Shown here piece by piece: positions 44,504 to 55,468 of a DNA stretch of 64,000 nucleotides. The notes under the pieces were generated by a model. It was not told where the DNA came from. It worked only from the letters and a program-made list of their open reading frames with translations, and made no database searches. Each line of letters opens with the position of its first letter. Position 1 is the stretch's first letter. Made by a program: the position numbers and the translations under genes. The stretch is from positions 248,001 through 312,000 of the forward strand of contig NZ_CP133777.1 in assembly GCF_034347385.1 (NCBI RefSeq). Direction: 5' to 3'. Source of the DNA: Actimicrobium sp. CCC2.4. GTDB lineage: Bacteria > Pseudomonadota > Gammaproteobacteria > Burkholderiales > Burkholderiaceae_D.

Positions 44504-46174
44504 ATGTCCCTCGCAAACTTAAGTATCCGAAACAAGCTCGGTATCGCCTTTGGCACCGTCCTGATTTTTTTGGTCGGTATCACGTTGCTCGCCATTAGCA
44601 CCATGACCAGTCTCCATGCGCAAAACGAAGCAATGATTGCGGTCGAGTGGAAAAAGAACAAGTTGGCGATGACAACGCTCGACAATGCCCGAGGCAGCAT
44701 CGCACGCGTGTTCCAGATCGTCTCGCGCAACGATCCGGCAGAAATCAGCAAGGCACGCGAACGCCTCGCAGCCAACCAGAAAGCCTATAACGACGCACTC
44801 AACAAGCTGGCACCACTGCTGGACATCGCCGAGGACAAAGCGACGCTGGAAAAAGCCCGCGCTGCGGCTGCCGGATACAATGCAGCCATCGTCAAAACTC
44901 TTGCATTGATGCAGGCCGGAACCGTCGAAGTGGCTCGCCTATCCGCCTTTGGCGAGACCTACTCGCTACTTCATGCCTACGCCACTACGCTGCGTGATCT
45001 CAACGACCTGATGCAAAAGCGCATTGAAATGTCCGGCCAGGCCGATGCCGACTTTGCCACCAACCGCAACCTGATCATGGCGCTTGGCGCGCTGGCAGTA
45101 CTGGTCGGTATCGGCGCTGCGGTGCTGGTTGCAAGTTCGATTACCCGGCCATTGCTGCAGGCAGTTCACTTCGCCCGCACCGTCGCCGGCGGCGATCTAA
45201 CCGCCCGCGTCACCGTCGACCGCACCGACGAGACCGGCCAGTTGCTGCAGGCATTGAACGACATGAACGACAGCCTGATTAACATCGTCGGTAAAGTCCG
45301 CGCCGGTACCGGCACGATAGCCAGCGTCGCCAGTGAAATCGCGGCCGGTAATCAAGACCTGTCGTCGCGTACCGAGCAACAAGCCAGCGCGCTGGAGGAA
45401 ACCGCATCGTCGATGGAGGAACTGACCTCCACCGTGAAGCAGAACGCCGACAATGCGCGCCAGGCGAACCAGATGGCAATCTCGGCGGCAGAGGTCGCCA
45501 TCAAGGGTGGCGCGGTGGTATCACAAGTGGTCGATACCATGGGCTCGATCAATGCCTCGTCACGCAAGATCGTCGACATCATCAGCGTCATCGACAGCAT
45601 CGCTTTCCAGACCAATATCCTGGCCCTGAATGCCGCAGTCGAAGCGGCGCGCGCCGGTGAACAGGGACGCGGCTTTGCCGTGGTTGCCGCTGAAGTGCGC
45701 AATCTGGCACAACGCTCTGCCAGCGCCGCACGGGAAATCAAGGGCTTGATCAGCGACTCGGTCGAGAAAGTCGATACCGGCTCGCGGCTGGTCGATCAGG
45801 CAGGCGCAACGATGCAGGAAGTCGTGGACAGCATCCGCCAGGTGACGGACATCATGGCTGAAATCACCGCCGCGTCGGATGAGCAGCGTGCCGGCATCGA
45901 GCAGGTCAACCAGGCCATCACGCAAATGGACACAACTACCCAGCAAAATGCCGCCTTGGTCGAGCAAGCTGCCGCGGCAGCAGAAGCGATGACCGGCCAG
46001 GCTGACGACCTGGAACAGGTCGTCAGTGTGTTCAAGCTGGACGGACAGCAAGCCGCAGTGGCGCACCCGCCGGCAGTGGCCAGACGCATCAAGCCGCCTG
46101 TCCCGGCACGACGCCAACCCAGCACGCCGAGGCTGGCCGCGACGACCGCCAATGGCGACTGGGAGCAATTCTGA
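44504..46174 (+). CDS. Methyl-accepting chemotaxis protein (4HB-HAMP-MA)
   Basis: 556 aa. The N-terminal membrane segment ([20 protein letters not shown]) is followed by a periplasmic four-helix bundle (about 35-190) of the MCP/Tar type, a second membrane segment ([20 protein letters not shown]), a HAMP domain ([21 protein letters not shown]) and the signalling tip [26 protein letters not shown] (read in two parts). It ends DWEQF after a Pro-rich linker, a variant of the NWETF pentapeptide that recruits CheR. GGAGAG precedes ATG 44504. Ligand unknown. Confidence 0.93.
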   Translation: MSLANLSIRNKLGIAFGTVLIFLVGITLLAISTMTSLHAQNEAMIAVEWKKNKLAMTTLDNARGSIARVFQIVSRNDPAEISKARERLAANQKAYNDALNKLAPLLDIAEDKATLEKARAAAAGYNAAIVKTLALMQAGTVEVARLSAFGETYSLLHAYATTLRDLNDLMQKRIEMSGQADADFATNRNLIMALGALAVLVGIGAAVLVASSITRPLLQAVHFARTVAGGDLTARVTVDRTDETGQLLQALNDMNDSLINIVGKVRAGTGTIASVASEIAAGNQDLSSRTEQQASALEETASSMEELTSTVKQNADNARQANQMAISAAEVAIKGGAVVSQVVDTMGSINASSRKIVDIISVIDSIAFQTNILALNAAVEAARAGEQGRGFAVVAAEVRNLAQRSASAAREIKGLISDSVEKVDTGSRLVDQAGATMQEVVDSIRQVTDIMAEITAASDEQRAGIEQVNQAITQMDTTTQQNAALVEQAAAAAEAMTGQADDLEQVVSVFKLDGQQAAVAHPPAVARRIKPPVPARRQPSTPRLAATTANGDWEQF

Positions 46175-47449
46175 TCAGCAGATCAGGATGGCCCTGAAAT
46201 CATTAACATTGGTACGGGTCGGACCGCTCACCACCAGGTCATCCAGCGCACTGAAAAAGCCGTAGCCGTCGTTATTTTCCAGCAGCGTTTTGGCACGCAT
46301 GCCGAGCGCGGCGGCACGTGCCAGCGAGTCAGGTTGCAACAGCGCGCCGGCGTTGTCTTCGGAACCGTCGATGCCATCGGTATCGCAAGCGATCGCATGG
46401 ATATCGGCCGCGCCATCAAGCGCCACCGCCAGGCTCAACAGGAATTCGGCATTGCGTCCGCCGCGCCCCGAACCGCGCACCGTCACCGTCGTTTCGCCAC
46501 CGGAAATGAGCACGCAAGGACGCTGGAACGGCTGACCGCGTGAAGCGACCTGGCGTGCCAGCGCGGCGTGCATCAGGGCGATGTCGCGTGCCTCGCCTTC
46601 AATGCCGTCGGACAGGATGTAAGCGGGGACACCCGCCGCCTCGGCAGTCGCAGCAGCTGCTTCCAGTGCGTGCTGGGCGGTGGCAATGATGTGATGTTCG
46701 TTACGCGCGAAACGCGCGTCGCCCGGCTTCGGGGTTTCGCCGGCGCCGGATTGCAGGTGGACGCGCACGCTGTCGGGAACGGCGATGGCGTATTTGTCGA
46801 GCACGGCCAGCGCTTCGGCACAGGTGGTCGGGTCAGCCAGCGTCGGCCCGCTGGCGATCACGCCGGGCTCGTCGCCGGGCACATCCGAAATCAGCAACGT
46901 GACCACACGCGCCGGTGCGCAAGCCAGCGCCAGCCGGCCACCCTTGATCGCCGACAGGTGCTTGCGTACGCAGTTCATTTCGCCAATCGCCGCCCCGCTA
47001 CGCAGCAAAGCCTTGTTGATGGCTTGCTTCTGCTCCAGCGTGATGCCCTCGCCCGGCAGTGCCAGCAGGGACGAGCCGCCGCCACTGATCAGGCACAGCA
47101 CCAGATCGTCGGCGCTCAAACCCTGCACCAGTTGCAGCATGCGTGCTGCAGCCTGGCGGCCCGCTTCGTCGGGTACCGGATGGGCCGCTTCGACCACCTC
47201 GATACGCCGGCAACCGGCGCCATGACCGTAGCGTGTGACCACCAGTCCGGACAGTTCGCCGGGCCAGTGCTGCTCGACGGTGTGCGCCATCGCGGCCGCG
47301 CCTTTGCCGGCGCCGATGACCAGCGTGCGGCCTGTCGACGGTGGTGTCGGCAAGAACGCAGGCAAACACTTTGCCGGACTGACGGCAGCCACGGCGCTGG
47401 CATACAAATCGAGCAGGAACTGGCGCGGAACGGGAGGGGACTGGGTCAT
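46175..47449 (-). CDS. ttuD: Glycerate 2-kinase / hydroxypyruvate reductase family (MOFRL)
   Basis: 424 aa. N-terminal GckA-type domain (RTLVIGAGKGAAAMAHTVEQ; LCLISGGGSSLLALPGEGI near residue 118; MNCVRKHLSAIKGGRLA) and C-terminal MOFRL domain (LISGGETTVTVRGSGRGGRN; ACDTDGIDGSEDNAGAL). Proteins annotated as TtuD hydroxypyruvate reductases belong to this kinase family; it makes 2-phosphoglycerate from glycerate in glyoxylate, tartrate or serine metabolism. ATG 47449 is taken because the fold begins soon after; the frame is open to 47590. It stands between two chemoreceptor genes. Confidence 0.88.
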   Translation of the reverse strand: MTQSPPVPRQFLLDLYASAVAAVSPAKCLPAFLPTPPSTGRTLVIGAGKGAAAMAHTVEQHWPGELSGLVVTRYGHGAGCRRIEVVEAAHPVPDEAGRQAAARMLQLVQGLSADDLVLCLISGGGSSLLALPGEGITLEQKQAINKALLRSGAAIGEMNCVRKHLSAIKGGRLALACAPARVVTLLISDVPGDEPGVIASGPTLADPTTCAEALAVLDKYAIAVPDSVRVHLQSGAGETPKPGDARFARNEHHIIATAQHALEAAAATAEAAGVPAYILSDGIEGEARDIALMHAALARQVASRGQPFQRPCVLISGGETTVTVRGSGRGGRNAEFLLSLAVALDGAADIHAIACDTDGIDGSEDNAGALLQPDSLARAAALGMRAKTLLENNDGYGFFSALDDLVVSGPTRTNVNDFRAILIC

Positions 47450-47657
47450 GGACGCGACATTTTCAAATGGAGAACACGGAGTATGCCGCAGCACTTCTGC
47501 GCTGCGCGGGGAATGAATTTTTTTCATGCGTGAGACTGAAAATTGCGGGCGGTTGATGTCCGTTTTTATCTTTGCGGCGTCTGCCGGCACTGCGCTCCTA
47601 AGTCATGTAAAAAATTATATTTGATAAACAGTTTTATAAAAGATACTGTGTTGGCAC

Positions 47658-47674
47658 CGGAAAGTAACTTTCCG
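47658..47674. promoter_or_regulatory. Perfect palindrome upstream of chemoreceptor gene 2
   Basis: CGGAAAGTAACTTTCCG is a 17-bp perfect palindrome with a central A, 48 bp before ATG 47723. The right half and core recur upstream of the first chemoreceptor gene. The rest of 47450-47722 is AT-rich and is probably a divergent promoter region. Confidence 0.5.
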
Positions 47675-47722
47675 TACTGCGACGGACCGACATCGCAAAA
47701 ACAAAACGAAAGAGCACTCCCC

Positions 47723-49219
47723 ATGAATGACATCGCCTACTTCCTCCGAAAAAATGCCATCCAGGCTGATCGCCTGATGCTGGGCGTGCTGTGGGGTTTG
47801 TTCTTGATGAGCCTGACGCTATCAGGTATGCACGACACGCTCACCTGGGCCCTGGTAATCGGCCTGCCCACCGTACTGATACCGAGCGCGCTGATTGTGT
47901 TTGCCGGCGGCAGCTTTCTGACACGGGCAGTAGTGGCTGGCGCGCTGATGGTGATGGTGGCGCTGCATATCCATCAGGCGGCAGGCATGACCGAACTCCA
48001 TTTCGGCATCTTTGTCCTGCTGGCCGTTTTACTGTGCTATCGCGACTGGTCGGTGATCCTGATCGCCGCCGCGGTCATCGCGGTGCATCACCTAAGTTTT
48101 AATTACTTGCAGCAATGGGGTTTCGGCGTGATTTGCTTTACGGAGCCGAGCCTGGGCATCGTGGTGTCGCATGCTGCCTACGTGGTGGTCGAAAGCGGCG
48201 TACTGATCTTCATCGCTATCGCGCTGCAGCGCGATGCGGTCCAGGCTGCCGAACTGAAAGTCAGCATCGCCATGATGACCGGGCAAGGTGCCGGCACCAT
48301 CGATCTGAAGGCTGAAAAGGTGGCTTCTACCAGCGACAGTGGTGTGGCACTGCAAGGCATCGTGACGATGCTGCACAGTGCCGTAGCCAGTGTACGCACT
48401 GGCATCGACACCATCGCTGTGGCATCACGTGAAATCGCCGCCGGCACCATCGACCTGTCCACCCGCACCGAACAGCAAGCCAGTTCGCTCAGTGAAACAG
48501 CCGCCTCGATGCTGCACATGACCGAGACCGTCAAACAGAACGTCGAACGGGCCAGGGAAGCCAACCAAATGGCGCTCGATTCCTCGGCGATTGCGATCAA
48601 GGGCGGAGAAGTGGTCAGCCGCGTAGTGCTGACGATGCAATCGATTTCAGCTTCGTCGCGCAAGATTTCGGACATCACCAGCGTCGTCGACAGCATCGCA
48701 TTCCAGACCAATATCCTGGCCCTGAATGCGGCCGTCGAAGCCGCCCGCGCCGGAGAACAGGGACGCGGATTTGCGGTGGTCGCCGCCGAAGTGCGCAACC
48801 TCGCGCAACGCTCGGCAGCCGCCGCCAAAGACATCTCGGCACTGATCAATGAATCTGTCGCCAGCGTTGACGCCGGCGGCAAACTGGCCAGCGAGGCCGG
48901 CGCCACGATGACCGATATCGTGGTCAGCATCCAGAAGGTCAATGCGATCATGACCGACATCAGCACCGCCAGCCAGGAACAGAGTCGCGGTATCGAGCAA
49001 GTCAACCAGGCCATCGCCGAGATGGACCAGGTTACGCAGCAGAATGCCGCGCTGGTGGAAGAGGCAGCTGCGGCTTCCGAAACCCTGCAGGACCAGGCAG
49101 CCAATCTGGTGGAGGTGGTCAGCGTTTTCCGCCTTGCTGAGCCGTCACAGCGGTCGATGCGGCCGGAACTTGCTCAACTACCAGCTCGTGCAGCCATGGT
49201 TGCGTTGCGCGGACAATAG
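47723..49219 (+). CDS. Methyl-accepting chemotaxis protein with multi-pass membrane sensor
   Basis: 498 aa. Residues 1-195 contain six hydrophobic segments ([90 protein letters not shown]) without a periplasmic domain, so sensing is probably within the membrane or of energy state. The signalling domain with [20 protein letters not shown] and an [20 protein letters not shown] hairpin follows directly; there is no HAMP domain and no CheR pentapeptide. ATG 47723 is chosen over the open frame back to 47543. Confidence 0.92.
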   Translation: MNDIAYFLRKNAIQADRLMLGVLWGLFLMSLTLSGMHDTLTWALVIGLPTVLIPSALIVFAGGSFLTRAVVAGALMVMVALHIHQAAGMTELHFGIFVLLAVLLCYRDWSVILIAAAVIAVHHLSFNYLQQWGFGVICFTEPSLGIVVSHAAYVVVESGVLIFIAIALQRDAVQAAELKVSIAMMTGQGAGTIDLKAEKVASTSDSGVALQGIVTMLHSAVASVRTGIDTIAVASREIAAGTIDLSTRTEQQASSLSETAASMLHMTETVKQNVERAREANQMALDSSAIAIKGGEVVSRVVLTMQSISASSRKISDITSVVDSIAFQTNILALNAAVEAARAGEQGRGFAVVAAEVRNLAQRSAAAAKDISALINESVASVDAGGKLASEAGATMTDIVVSIQKVNAIMTDISTASQEQSRGIEQVNQAIAEMDQVTQQNAALVEEAAAASETLQDQAANLVEVVSVFRLAEPSQRSMRPELAQLPARAAMVALRGQ

Positions 49220-49296
49220 ATTTGACGATCCTGAAAATAGCCCAGGTCTGGCCGGCCCGTGAGCCGTGTCAATGCCAGCCGGCGTCGTGCGCTTTA

Positions 49297-50379
49297 TCAG
49301 TGCGCAACGTCTGACGGCGCATCCGACGACAACACCTTGCGCGGATACTGCCGAATCAAATCGTCGATGTAGGCTTCCAGCGCACGCACCGCTGTTGCCT
49401 CGTTGTTGAACAGCGCTTTTTTGATCGACACTTCACCGAGGTGTTCGAGAAGATGCAGCCCGAACCGACGCCAGCTGACTGGTCGCTGATGGCGATCCAG
49501 CACCAGGCCGGTTACCTGATCACGATAAAGGTTGCCGGATATGCCGGGGACATTTTCAAGAGCCGCAGTCAGGGCTTCGATCAGCACGTCATTGCGTTGA
49601 GGATAATTCGAGCGACCGAGATAATCATCTGCTCTCACCATCTTTGCGCCGATGCGGCTGGCTGAAGCGGCGAAAGTTTTGGAACCCAATGCGTGGGTAA
49701 ATTCGTGATAGGCGATCAGTTTCAATGCGGCATCAGCATTGCCCGAACTAATGTAGCGCGCCTGCCTGGCGATGGTCTCGACCGATAAACGAACCAATCC
49801 GCTACCGGCCCGGGAATTTCCCAGAGTACCGCGCATGTAACGCGGCGTTTCGTAAGACATCTGTACCGAAGGGTTGGACGGCAGGTACGGCCTGTTGTCG
49901 GTCACGAACTGGTGTAGCGCAGTGTCGACCAACGCGGAGACGGCGTCAGGACGGGTTCCTTGGGTCACGAAACTGTCGATACACGATCGCGGCCTGCAGC
50001 CGGGGGCCTCGTGGACTACCGGAAGCGCACGCCCCCGCAAACGCGAATCGGATGGACCGCGCAGGGCCCAATCCAGTAACTGCTCATGAAAGTACCAAGC
50101 TGCGGCAAGAACAGAACAGTGAAAGGCCGCCATCATCGGCGACACGCCGCGTGGCTGCGGGGTGGCTGTGGCGGCGTCAGGATTGCCTGGCTGTTCGATC
50201 CTCGCTCTTGCCCCACGCTCTTGGGCACGCCTGCCGGCACGCCGCTCCCGTTCCCGTGCCTGTTCTTGTATCCGTAGCAGTGCCGGCGGTGTTTCGCGAC
50301 CCGGTCGCGATTCGGTTGATGCATTTTCAGGTGGCACCGGATTGTTTGCTGCGTTACGTCGGATGCGATTTCTCGCCAT
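49297..50379 (-). CDS. HExxH metallopeptidase-like candidate effector
   Basis: 360 aa. The N-terminal about 110 residues are polar, Arg/Pro/Glu-rich and disordered (MARNRIRRNAANNPVPPENA; RERERRAGRRAQERGARAR). One hydrophobic stretch follows (MAAFHCSVLAAAWYFHEQLL). The catalytic zinc motif HEFTH is in KLIAYHEFTHALGSK near residue 235, and NDVLIEALTAALENV may supply the third ligand. There is no Sec signal. This plan resembles effector-type metallopeptidases (M91 or XopG-like), but I cannot assign a family. ATG 50379 has GGAG upstream. No type III secretion genes are in the window. Confidence 0.65.
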   Translation of the reverse strand: MARNRIRRNAANNPVPPENASTESRPGRETPPALLRIQEQARERERRAGRRAQERGARARIEQPGNPDAATATPQPRGVSPMMAAFHCSVLAAAWYFHEQLLDWALRGPSDSRLRGRALPVVHEAPGCRPRSCIDSFVTQGTRPDAVSALVDTALHQFVTDNRPYLPSNPSVQMSYETPRYMRGTLGNSRAGSGLVRLSVETIARQARYISSGNADAALKLIAYHEFTHALGSKTFAASASRIGAKMVRADDYLGRSNYPQRNDVLIEALTAALENVPGISGNLYRDQVTGLVLDRHQRPVSWRRFGLHLLEHLGEVSIKKALFNNEATAVRALEAYIDDLIRQYPRKVLSSDAPSDVAH

Positions 50380-50572
50380 GATTGCATTCTCCAGTGAGCA
50401 TCGCTGCCCACGACAGGGAGTCCGGGCAGCACGATAAAAAGTCAACAGATGTCGACGATTGCGCGATGAGTGGCGCGAATCGGGAAGCAGTTCCAGACGG
50501 AGAAAATGGGGTAAAAACCCGAGGTATTGCTGAATCAGAACGGTCCAGCGGGAAGTGCGGGGGGAGCAATAA

Positions 50573-50599
50573 GTTGGGCGCAATCCGATCGCGCCCAAC
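50573..50599 (-). terminator. Strong hairpin after the transglutaminase/DUF2126 gene
   Basis: GTTGGGCGC (50573-50581) and GCGCCCAAC (50591-50599) are perfect 9-bp arms, 23 bp past the stop of the minus-strand gene. The T tract is weak (TTATTG), so termination may be partial. Confidence 0.5.
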
Positions 50600-50621
50600 C
50601 AGCTTTAGCAGGTCATGTCGA

Positions 50622-53600
50622 TCACAACTGCCAGCGCAAATCCAGCGTAAACGGAAACGCTGGATTGAGCGGTTCCGGTGTCACCGTCATCGGCCCCGGC
50701 GTGTGGCCGTGGCCGACAAAGCGCGCGAAGCGCCGTGCTTCAGCCTCGTTGCCATTGACCGGAAAACCTTCGTAATTGCGACCGCCCGGATGCACGACGT
50801 GATACTGGCAACCCCCGATTGAACGACCGCTCCAGGTGTCGACCAGGTCGAACACCAGCGGTGCCTGCACGCCGATCGATGGATGCAGCGCCGACCACGG
50901 GCTCCATGCACGGAAGCGGATACCGGCGACATGTTCGCCCGGCACGCCGGTTGCCGACAGCGGCAAGGGCCGGCCGTTGCAAGTGACCACGTGGCGGCCA
51001 TCGACCATGCCGCGTACGCGCAACTGCATCCGCTCGACCGACGAATCGACATAGCGCGCGGTGCTGCCGCTACTGACTTCTTCACCGAGCACGTTCCACG
51101 GTTCGATGGCCTGGCGCAGTTCGAGTTCGATGCCGTGGTACGCGACCGTGCCGTAGCGCGGAAAACGGAATTCGACGAACGGATCGAACCAGCGTTCCTC
51201 GAACGCATACCCCGAGGCGCGCAAGTCCTGGACGACGTCGCGGATATCCTGCGCGACAAAATGCGGCAGCATCCAGCGGTCATGCAATTGCGTGCCCCAG
51301 TGGATCAGCTTGCCCTGGTAAGGCTCGCGCCAGAAACGCGCCACCAGCGCGCGCAGCAAGAGCATTTGCAGCAGGCTCATGCGCTCGTGCGGCGGCATCT
51401 CGAAGGCGCGGAACTCGACCAGCCCGAGCCGGCCGGTCGGACCATCGGGCGAGTACAGCTTGTCGATCGAAAATTCCGAACGGTGCGTGTTGCCGGTCAG
51501 GTCGACCAGCAGATTGCGCAGCAGGCGGTCGACCAGCCATGGGCGGTCGCTCTCTGCCGTGGTCGGCAAGACCTTCTCCATTTGCTGGAATGCGATCGCC
51601 AGTTCGTACAGGTTATCGTCGCGCGCTTCATCGATGCGGGGTGCCTGACTGGTCGGGCCGATGAAGGTACCCGAAAACAAATACGACAGCGCCGGATGGT
51701 TTTGCCAGTACGTGATCAGGCTTTTCAGGACATCGGGGCGGCGCAGCATCGGGCTGTCTTCGACAGTCGCGCCGCCCAGCGTGGCGTGGTTGCCGCCGCC
51801 GGTGCCGGTGTGGCGGCCATCGAGCATGAATTTCTCGGTGCCGAGTCGGCTCTGGCGTGCTTCGGCGTAGAGGATCGTGGTCTTGTGGACCAGTTCCTTC
51901 CAGCTCGACGACGGGTCGATATTGACTTCGATGACGCCTGGATCCGGCGTGACACTGAGCATCTTCACGCGTGGATCGCGCGGCGGTGTGTAGCCTTCGA
52001 GCCAGAGCCGCATGTCGAGCGCGGCGGCGGTATCTTCGACGATGGCAACCAGCGCCAGATAATCCTCGATGCGCTTGACCGGCGGCATGAACACATGCAA
52101 CCGGCCGGCGCGCACCTGCACGCACAGCGCGGTGTGAATCACTTCGCGCGGCAGCGGCTTGTCTTTCGGCTTGACCTGGCTAGCGGCCTGGTCGACGGCG
52201 GGTGCGCCATCGAGATCGGCACGCGCCTCAAACGGATCGACATCGAATTCCGGCTCCATCTCGTCGGGCAGTTCCCACGGCAAGGTGTCGAGCGGCAGGC
52301 GCAGGCCGAGGGGTGATTCGCCACCGATCAGATACAGGTGTTCGCGCCTGAGCGGCCATTTACTGGTCAGCCAGGCGGCGGTGCCGATGGTCAGCGCCTT
52401 GCCGCGCGGCTTGCGACCGGCCTGTTTGGCGGGCGCCAGCGGCAGCACGTAACCGACGATTTCCCCGAGGCCATCTTCGAGCAGACGCGCCAGCCGGCGC
52501 CGGCCTTCGGGTGCTTTCAAGTCGGCCTTGAGGGGGTCGAGATTGTCCGGCAAACGCTGCTCGAACTGGGCTTGCTGCCAGACGTCTTCGTAGGCCGGGA
52601 TCAGCGCGGCGGGATGCAGCGCGAGGCGTTCTGCCATCGCGCGGGCGAAGGTACCGGCATGGGTGACGGTGTAGCCGTCGTCGTGGTCTTCGGTGGCGAA
52701 CAAGGCCTGATTGCGCCAGATCGGCTGGCCATCGATGCGCCAGAACAGGTTCAGCGCCCAGCGCGGCAACGGCTCGCCCGGATACCATTTACCCTGGCCG
52801 TAATGCAGCATGCCATCGGGGGCAAATTGTTTTTTCAGGCGCAGTGACAGTTCGCCGGCTAGCGCGCGCTTGTGGTCGCCATGCGCCAGCGTATTCCACT
52901 CCGGACCGTCCATGTCATCGATCGAGACGAAGGTCGGTTCACCGCCTTGAGTAAGGCGCACGTCCTGCTTCTTCAGGTCGGCATCAACCTTCGCACCGAG
53001 CTTGTCGATGCACTGCCAGTCGGCTTCGCTGTAGGGTTTGGTGACGCGCGGATCTTCGTGGATGCGGGTGATCGTCATCTCGTGCTCGAACTCGACATTG
53101 GCCCAGTCGGCCAGCCCGGTGACCGGTGCCGCCGAGGACGGCACGGCGGTGCAGGCCAGCGGGATGTGGCCTTCGCCGGTCAGCATGCCGGAGGTCGGAT
53201 CGAGCCCGATCCAGCCGGCACCCGGCACATAGACTTCGGCCCATGCATGCAGGTCAGTGAAATCGACCGTGGTGCCGCTCGGGCCATCAAGCGATTTGAC
53301 GTCGGCGGTCAGCTGGATCAGGTAACCCGACACGAAGCGCGCTGCCAGCCCGAGATGACGCAGGATCTGCACCAGCAGCCAGCCACTGTCGCGGCAGGAA
53401 CCCGAGCGCAGTGCCAGTGTATCGTCGGGCAACTGCACGCCCGGTTCCATGCGGACCAGATAACCGATGTCGGCTTGTAATCGCTGATTCAGCGCGACCA
53501 GGAAATCGGCAATACCGATCGGCTTGACGGCCAGCGCTCGACGGGCCCCGGCAACCCAGGCCAGCAATAGCGGGCCGGGCTCGTCAACCTTCAGATACGC

Positions 53601-53945
53601 GCCGAGCTCGAAACTGAGCTGTTCGGTGTAATCGAAGGGAAAATTTTCTGCGTATTGCTCGACAAAAAAATCGAATGGATTGATGACCGTCATGTCGGCC
53701 ACCAGATCGACCGTGAACGACAGTTCGGCAGTGCGCTCCGGAAACACCACGCGAGCAATGTAATTGCCGTACGGGTCTTGCTGCCAGTTCAGGAAATGCG
53801 CTTCCGGCAGGATGTTGAGCGAGTACGACAGGATGGGCGTGCGCGCATGGGCGGCGGGACGCAGCCGGACCTCGTGCGGCGACAAGCTGACGAGTCGGTC
53901 GTAGCGGTAGCTGGTCTTGTGATGCAGTGCGACTCGAATCGCCAT
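50622..53945 (-). CDS. Transglutaminase-like / DUF2126 protein
   Basis: 1,107 aa. Residues 1-95 form the bacterial transglutaminase N-terminal region (VALHHKTSYRYDRLVSLSPHE), followed by the transglutaminase core: Cys in GSCRDSGWLLVQILRHLGLA near residue 183, His in DLHAWAEVYVPGAGWIGLDP near residue 231 and Asp just after. The remaining about 800 residues are the DUF2126 domain (TQGGEPTFVSIDDMDGPEWN; RHTGTGGGNHATLGGATVED). Such proteins usually stand beside ATP-grasp and alpha-E genes in a predicted peptide-ligase cluster; none of those are here, so this copy is isolated. AAAGG precedes the ATG. Confidence 0.88.
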   Translation of the reverse strand: MAIRVALHHKTSYRYDRLVSLSPHEVRLRPAAHARTPILSYSLNILPEAHFLNWQQDPYGNYIARVVFPERTAELSFTVDLVADMTVINPFDFFVEQYAENFPFDYTEQLSFELGAYLKVDEPGPLLLAWVAGARRALAVKPIGIADFLVALNQRLQADIGYLVRMEPGVQLPDDTLALRSGSCRDSGWLLVQILRHLGLAARFVSGYLIQLTADVKSLDGPSGTTVDFTDLHAWAEVYVPGAGWIGLDPTSGMLTGEGHIPLACTAVPSSAAPVTGLADWANVEFEHEMTITRIHEDPRVTKPYSEADWQCIDKLGAKVDADLKKQDVRLTQGGEPTFVSIDDMDGPEWNTLAHGDHKRALAGELSLRLKKQFAPDGMLHYGQGKWYPGEPLPRWALNLFWRIDGQPIWRNQALFATEDHDDGYTVTHAGTFARAMAERLALHPAALIPAYEDVWQQAQFEQRLPDNLDPLKADLKAPEGRRRLARLLEDGLGEIVGYVLPLAPAKQAGRKPRGKALTIGTAAWLTSKWPLRREHLYLIGGESPLGLRLPLDTLPWELPDEMEPEFDVDPFEARADLDGAPAVDQAASQVKPKDKPLPREVIHTALCVQVRAGRLHVFMPPVKRIEDYLALVAIVEDTAAALDMRLWLEGYTPPRDPRVKMLSVTPDPGVIEVNIDPSSSWKELVHKTTILYAEARQSRLGTEKFMLDGRHTGTGGGNHATLGGATVEDSPMLRRPDVLKSLITYWQNHPALSYLFSGTFIGPTSQAPRIDEARDDNLYELAIAFQQMEKVLPTTAESDRPWLVDRLLRNLLVDLTGNTHRSEFSIDKLYSPDGPTGRLGLVEFRAFEMPPHERMSLLQMLLLRALVARFWREPYQGKLIHWGTQLHDRWMLPHFVAQDIRDVVQDLRASGYAFEERWFDPFVEFRFPRYGTVAYHGIELELRQAIEPWNVLGEEVSSGSTARYVDSSVERMQLRVRGMVDGRHVVTCNGRPLPLSATGVPGEHVAGIRFRAWSPWSALHPSIGVQAPLVFDLVDTWSGRSIGGCQYHVVHPGGRNYEGFPVNGNEAEARRFARFVGHGHTPGPMTVTPEPLNPAFPFTLDLRWQL

Positions 53946-54169
53946 GATGAAACCTTTCGATGAGGGAGCTGGAGAGAAATCGGTCCTCGTCGCGACAGAG
54001 CGGTGAACCCGGATCGTAGTGTATGCGCAGATGCCATATTGCTATGATCGCTTGCGCACGCTATTTCCTGTTTAACGCCTCCAGCAGCGCACCGGGCGGG
54101 TGCGTCAATGACGGTGCCTTGTCATAAGCAAAATATGCACCCGCACCCGCTCACCGGGATCTATCCCGA

Positions 54170-55468
54170 TCAGGCGGTTTTCCACAATGCCCGATAGGCA
54201 CCGTCGGCATCGTAATCCCTGGCTTGCTTTTGTGGATTGAAACGCCGCCCGCCGCGCGGGTCGGTGCCGCGCCCGGCCAGATACAGCCAGTTGCCCTGGT
54301 TACTGTAGACGTCGTAATCCACCAGTTGCGACTCGAACCACGCCGCTCCGGCACGCCAGTCACCGCCCAGGTCGTGGATCAGGTAACTGGCGACGATCTG
54401 GCGCAGCCGGTTTGACAGGTAGCCGGTGGCGGCGAGTTCGTGCATGCCAGCGTCGACGATGGGCTCGCCTGTCAGGCCATGAGTCCAGCGCGCAAATTGT
54501 GCGGCGTCATGCACCGGTCTGGCCATCCCGGCATCGGCGAGGCCATGATGGCGGTAAAGCTTGCGGCCGTATTTCAGGTGCAGAAACCGGAAATAGTCGC
54601 GCCATAGCAATTCGAACCAGAGCCAGTAAGTGCTGTCATTGGCACCAAATTCATCCTCGAACTGTTCGATCGCGGCGTTAATGGTGCGCGCCGACAAGGC
54701 ACCCGTGGCCAGCCAGGGCGAGAACTTGCTGGAGTAGTCGAGACCCGTCAACCCGTTGCGGGTGTCCTTGTACGTGTGCGCAAGTTTGCGATCCAGATAC
54801 TGGTGCAGATGTGCGAGGCCCGCGCTGGTGCCGCCTGCACAAAATACGGACTGGTACGGAAAAGACGAGCGCACATCCGCAGCGGGCAGCGGGTGCGGCG
54901 TGTCTTGCCAGCGATGCGGCAACGGCGACGGCAATGCCGGCAACGGCGGAATCAGTGCCGGATACGCCTCCGGCGCGACCGGCGCCACGTCGGCTTTTTC
55001 AACCGCGGTACGAAACAGCGTGAACATCTCCGGCAAGCGCCGCGTGGAAAACGGCAGCGCATCCGGCTCAAGCAAACTCGATTGCCAGACCATGTCGATA
55101 TTCAGGCCGGCTGTGCGCAAGGCCTGCACGGCATCCTGCTCGTCGGGCGCGGCGATCGCCTCGCTCACGATGCGGGTCGCACCGATGCTGCGGGCCAGCG
55201 CCGGCAATACATCCTGAGGCCGGCCGGCAAGCTCGATCAGTTCACTGCCCCGGGCAGCCAGTTGCCCGGCCAGGTCTGCCAGTGTCGCCGCCAGAAAAGC
55301 GCGTCGATGCACGCCGACCCGCTCGAAGCCCCAATGCGTCAGCGCCCGGTCCGACGGATCGTGGCAAAACACCGGCACGATGTGGCTGCTTTCCCCGCAA
55401 GCCAGCAAAAAAGATAAGTTATCCAGCAAGCGCAAGTCGCTACGAAACCAGTAGATCACGGTGCTCAC
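54170..55468 (-). CDS. DASH-type cryptochrome / photolyase-family protein
   Basis: 432 aa. Rossmann N-terminal antenna domain ([20 protein letters not shown], residues 4-23) and a C-terminal FAD-binding helical domain ([94 protein letters not shown]), all typical of DASH cryptochromes, which repair cyclobutane dimers in single-stranded DNA. The start is GTG 55468, overlapping the DUF2256 stop; upstream codons to 55567 are not needed. The usual QYSNQGNW-type end is present. Confidence 0.88.
   Translation of the reverse strand: MSTVIYWFRSDLRLLDNLSFLLACGESSHIVPVFCHDPSDRALTHWGFERVGVHRRAFLAATLADLAGQLAARGSELIELAGRPQDVLPALARSIGATRIVSEAIAAPDEQDAVQALRTAGLNIDMVWQSSLLEPDALPFSTRRLPEMFTLFRTAVEKADVAPVAPEAYPALIPPLPALPSPLPHRWQDTPHPLPAADVRSSFPYQSVFCAGGTSAGLAHLHQYLDRKLAHTYKDTRNGLTGLDYSSKFSPWLATGALSARTINAAIEQFEDEFGANDSTYWLWFELLWRDYFRFLHLKYGRKLYRHHGLADAGMARPVHDAAQFARWTHGLTGEPIVDAGMHELAATGYLSNRLRQIVASYLIHDLGGDWRAGAAWFESQLVDYDVYSNQGNWLYLAGRGTDPRGGRRFNPQKQARDYDADGAYRALWKTA

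Noticed and set aside
50883-52316. 477-codon open frame opposite the transglutaminase/DUF2126 gene
   Set aside because: Antisense-type composition; the minus strand has complete family motifs.
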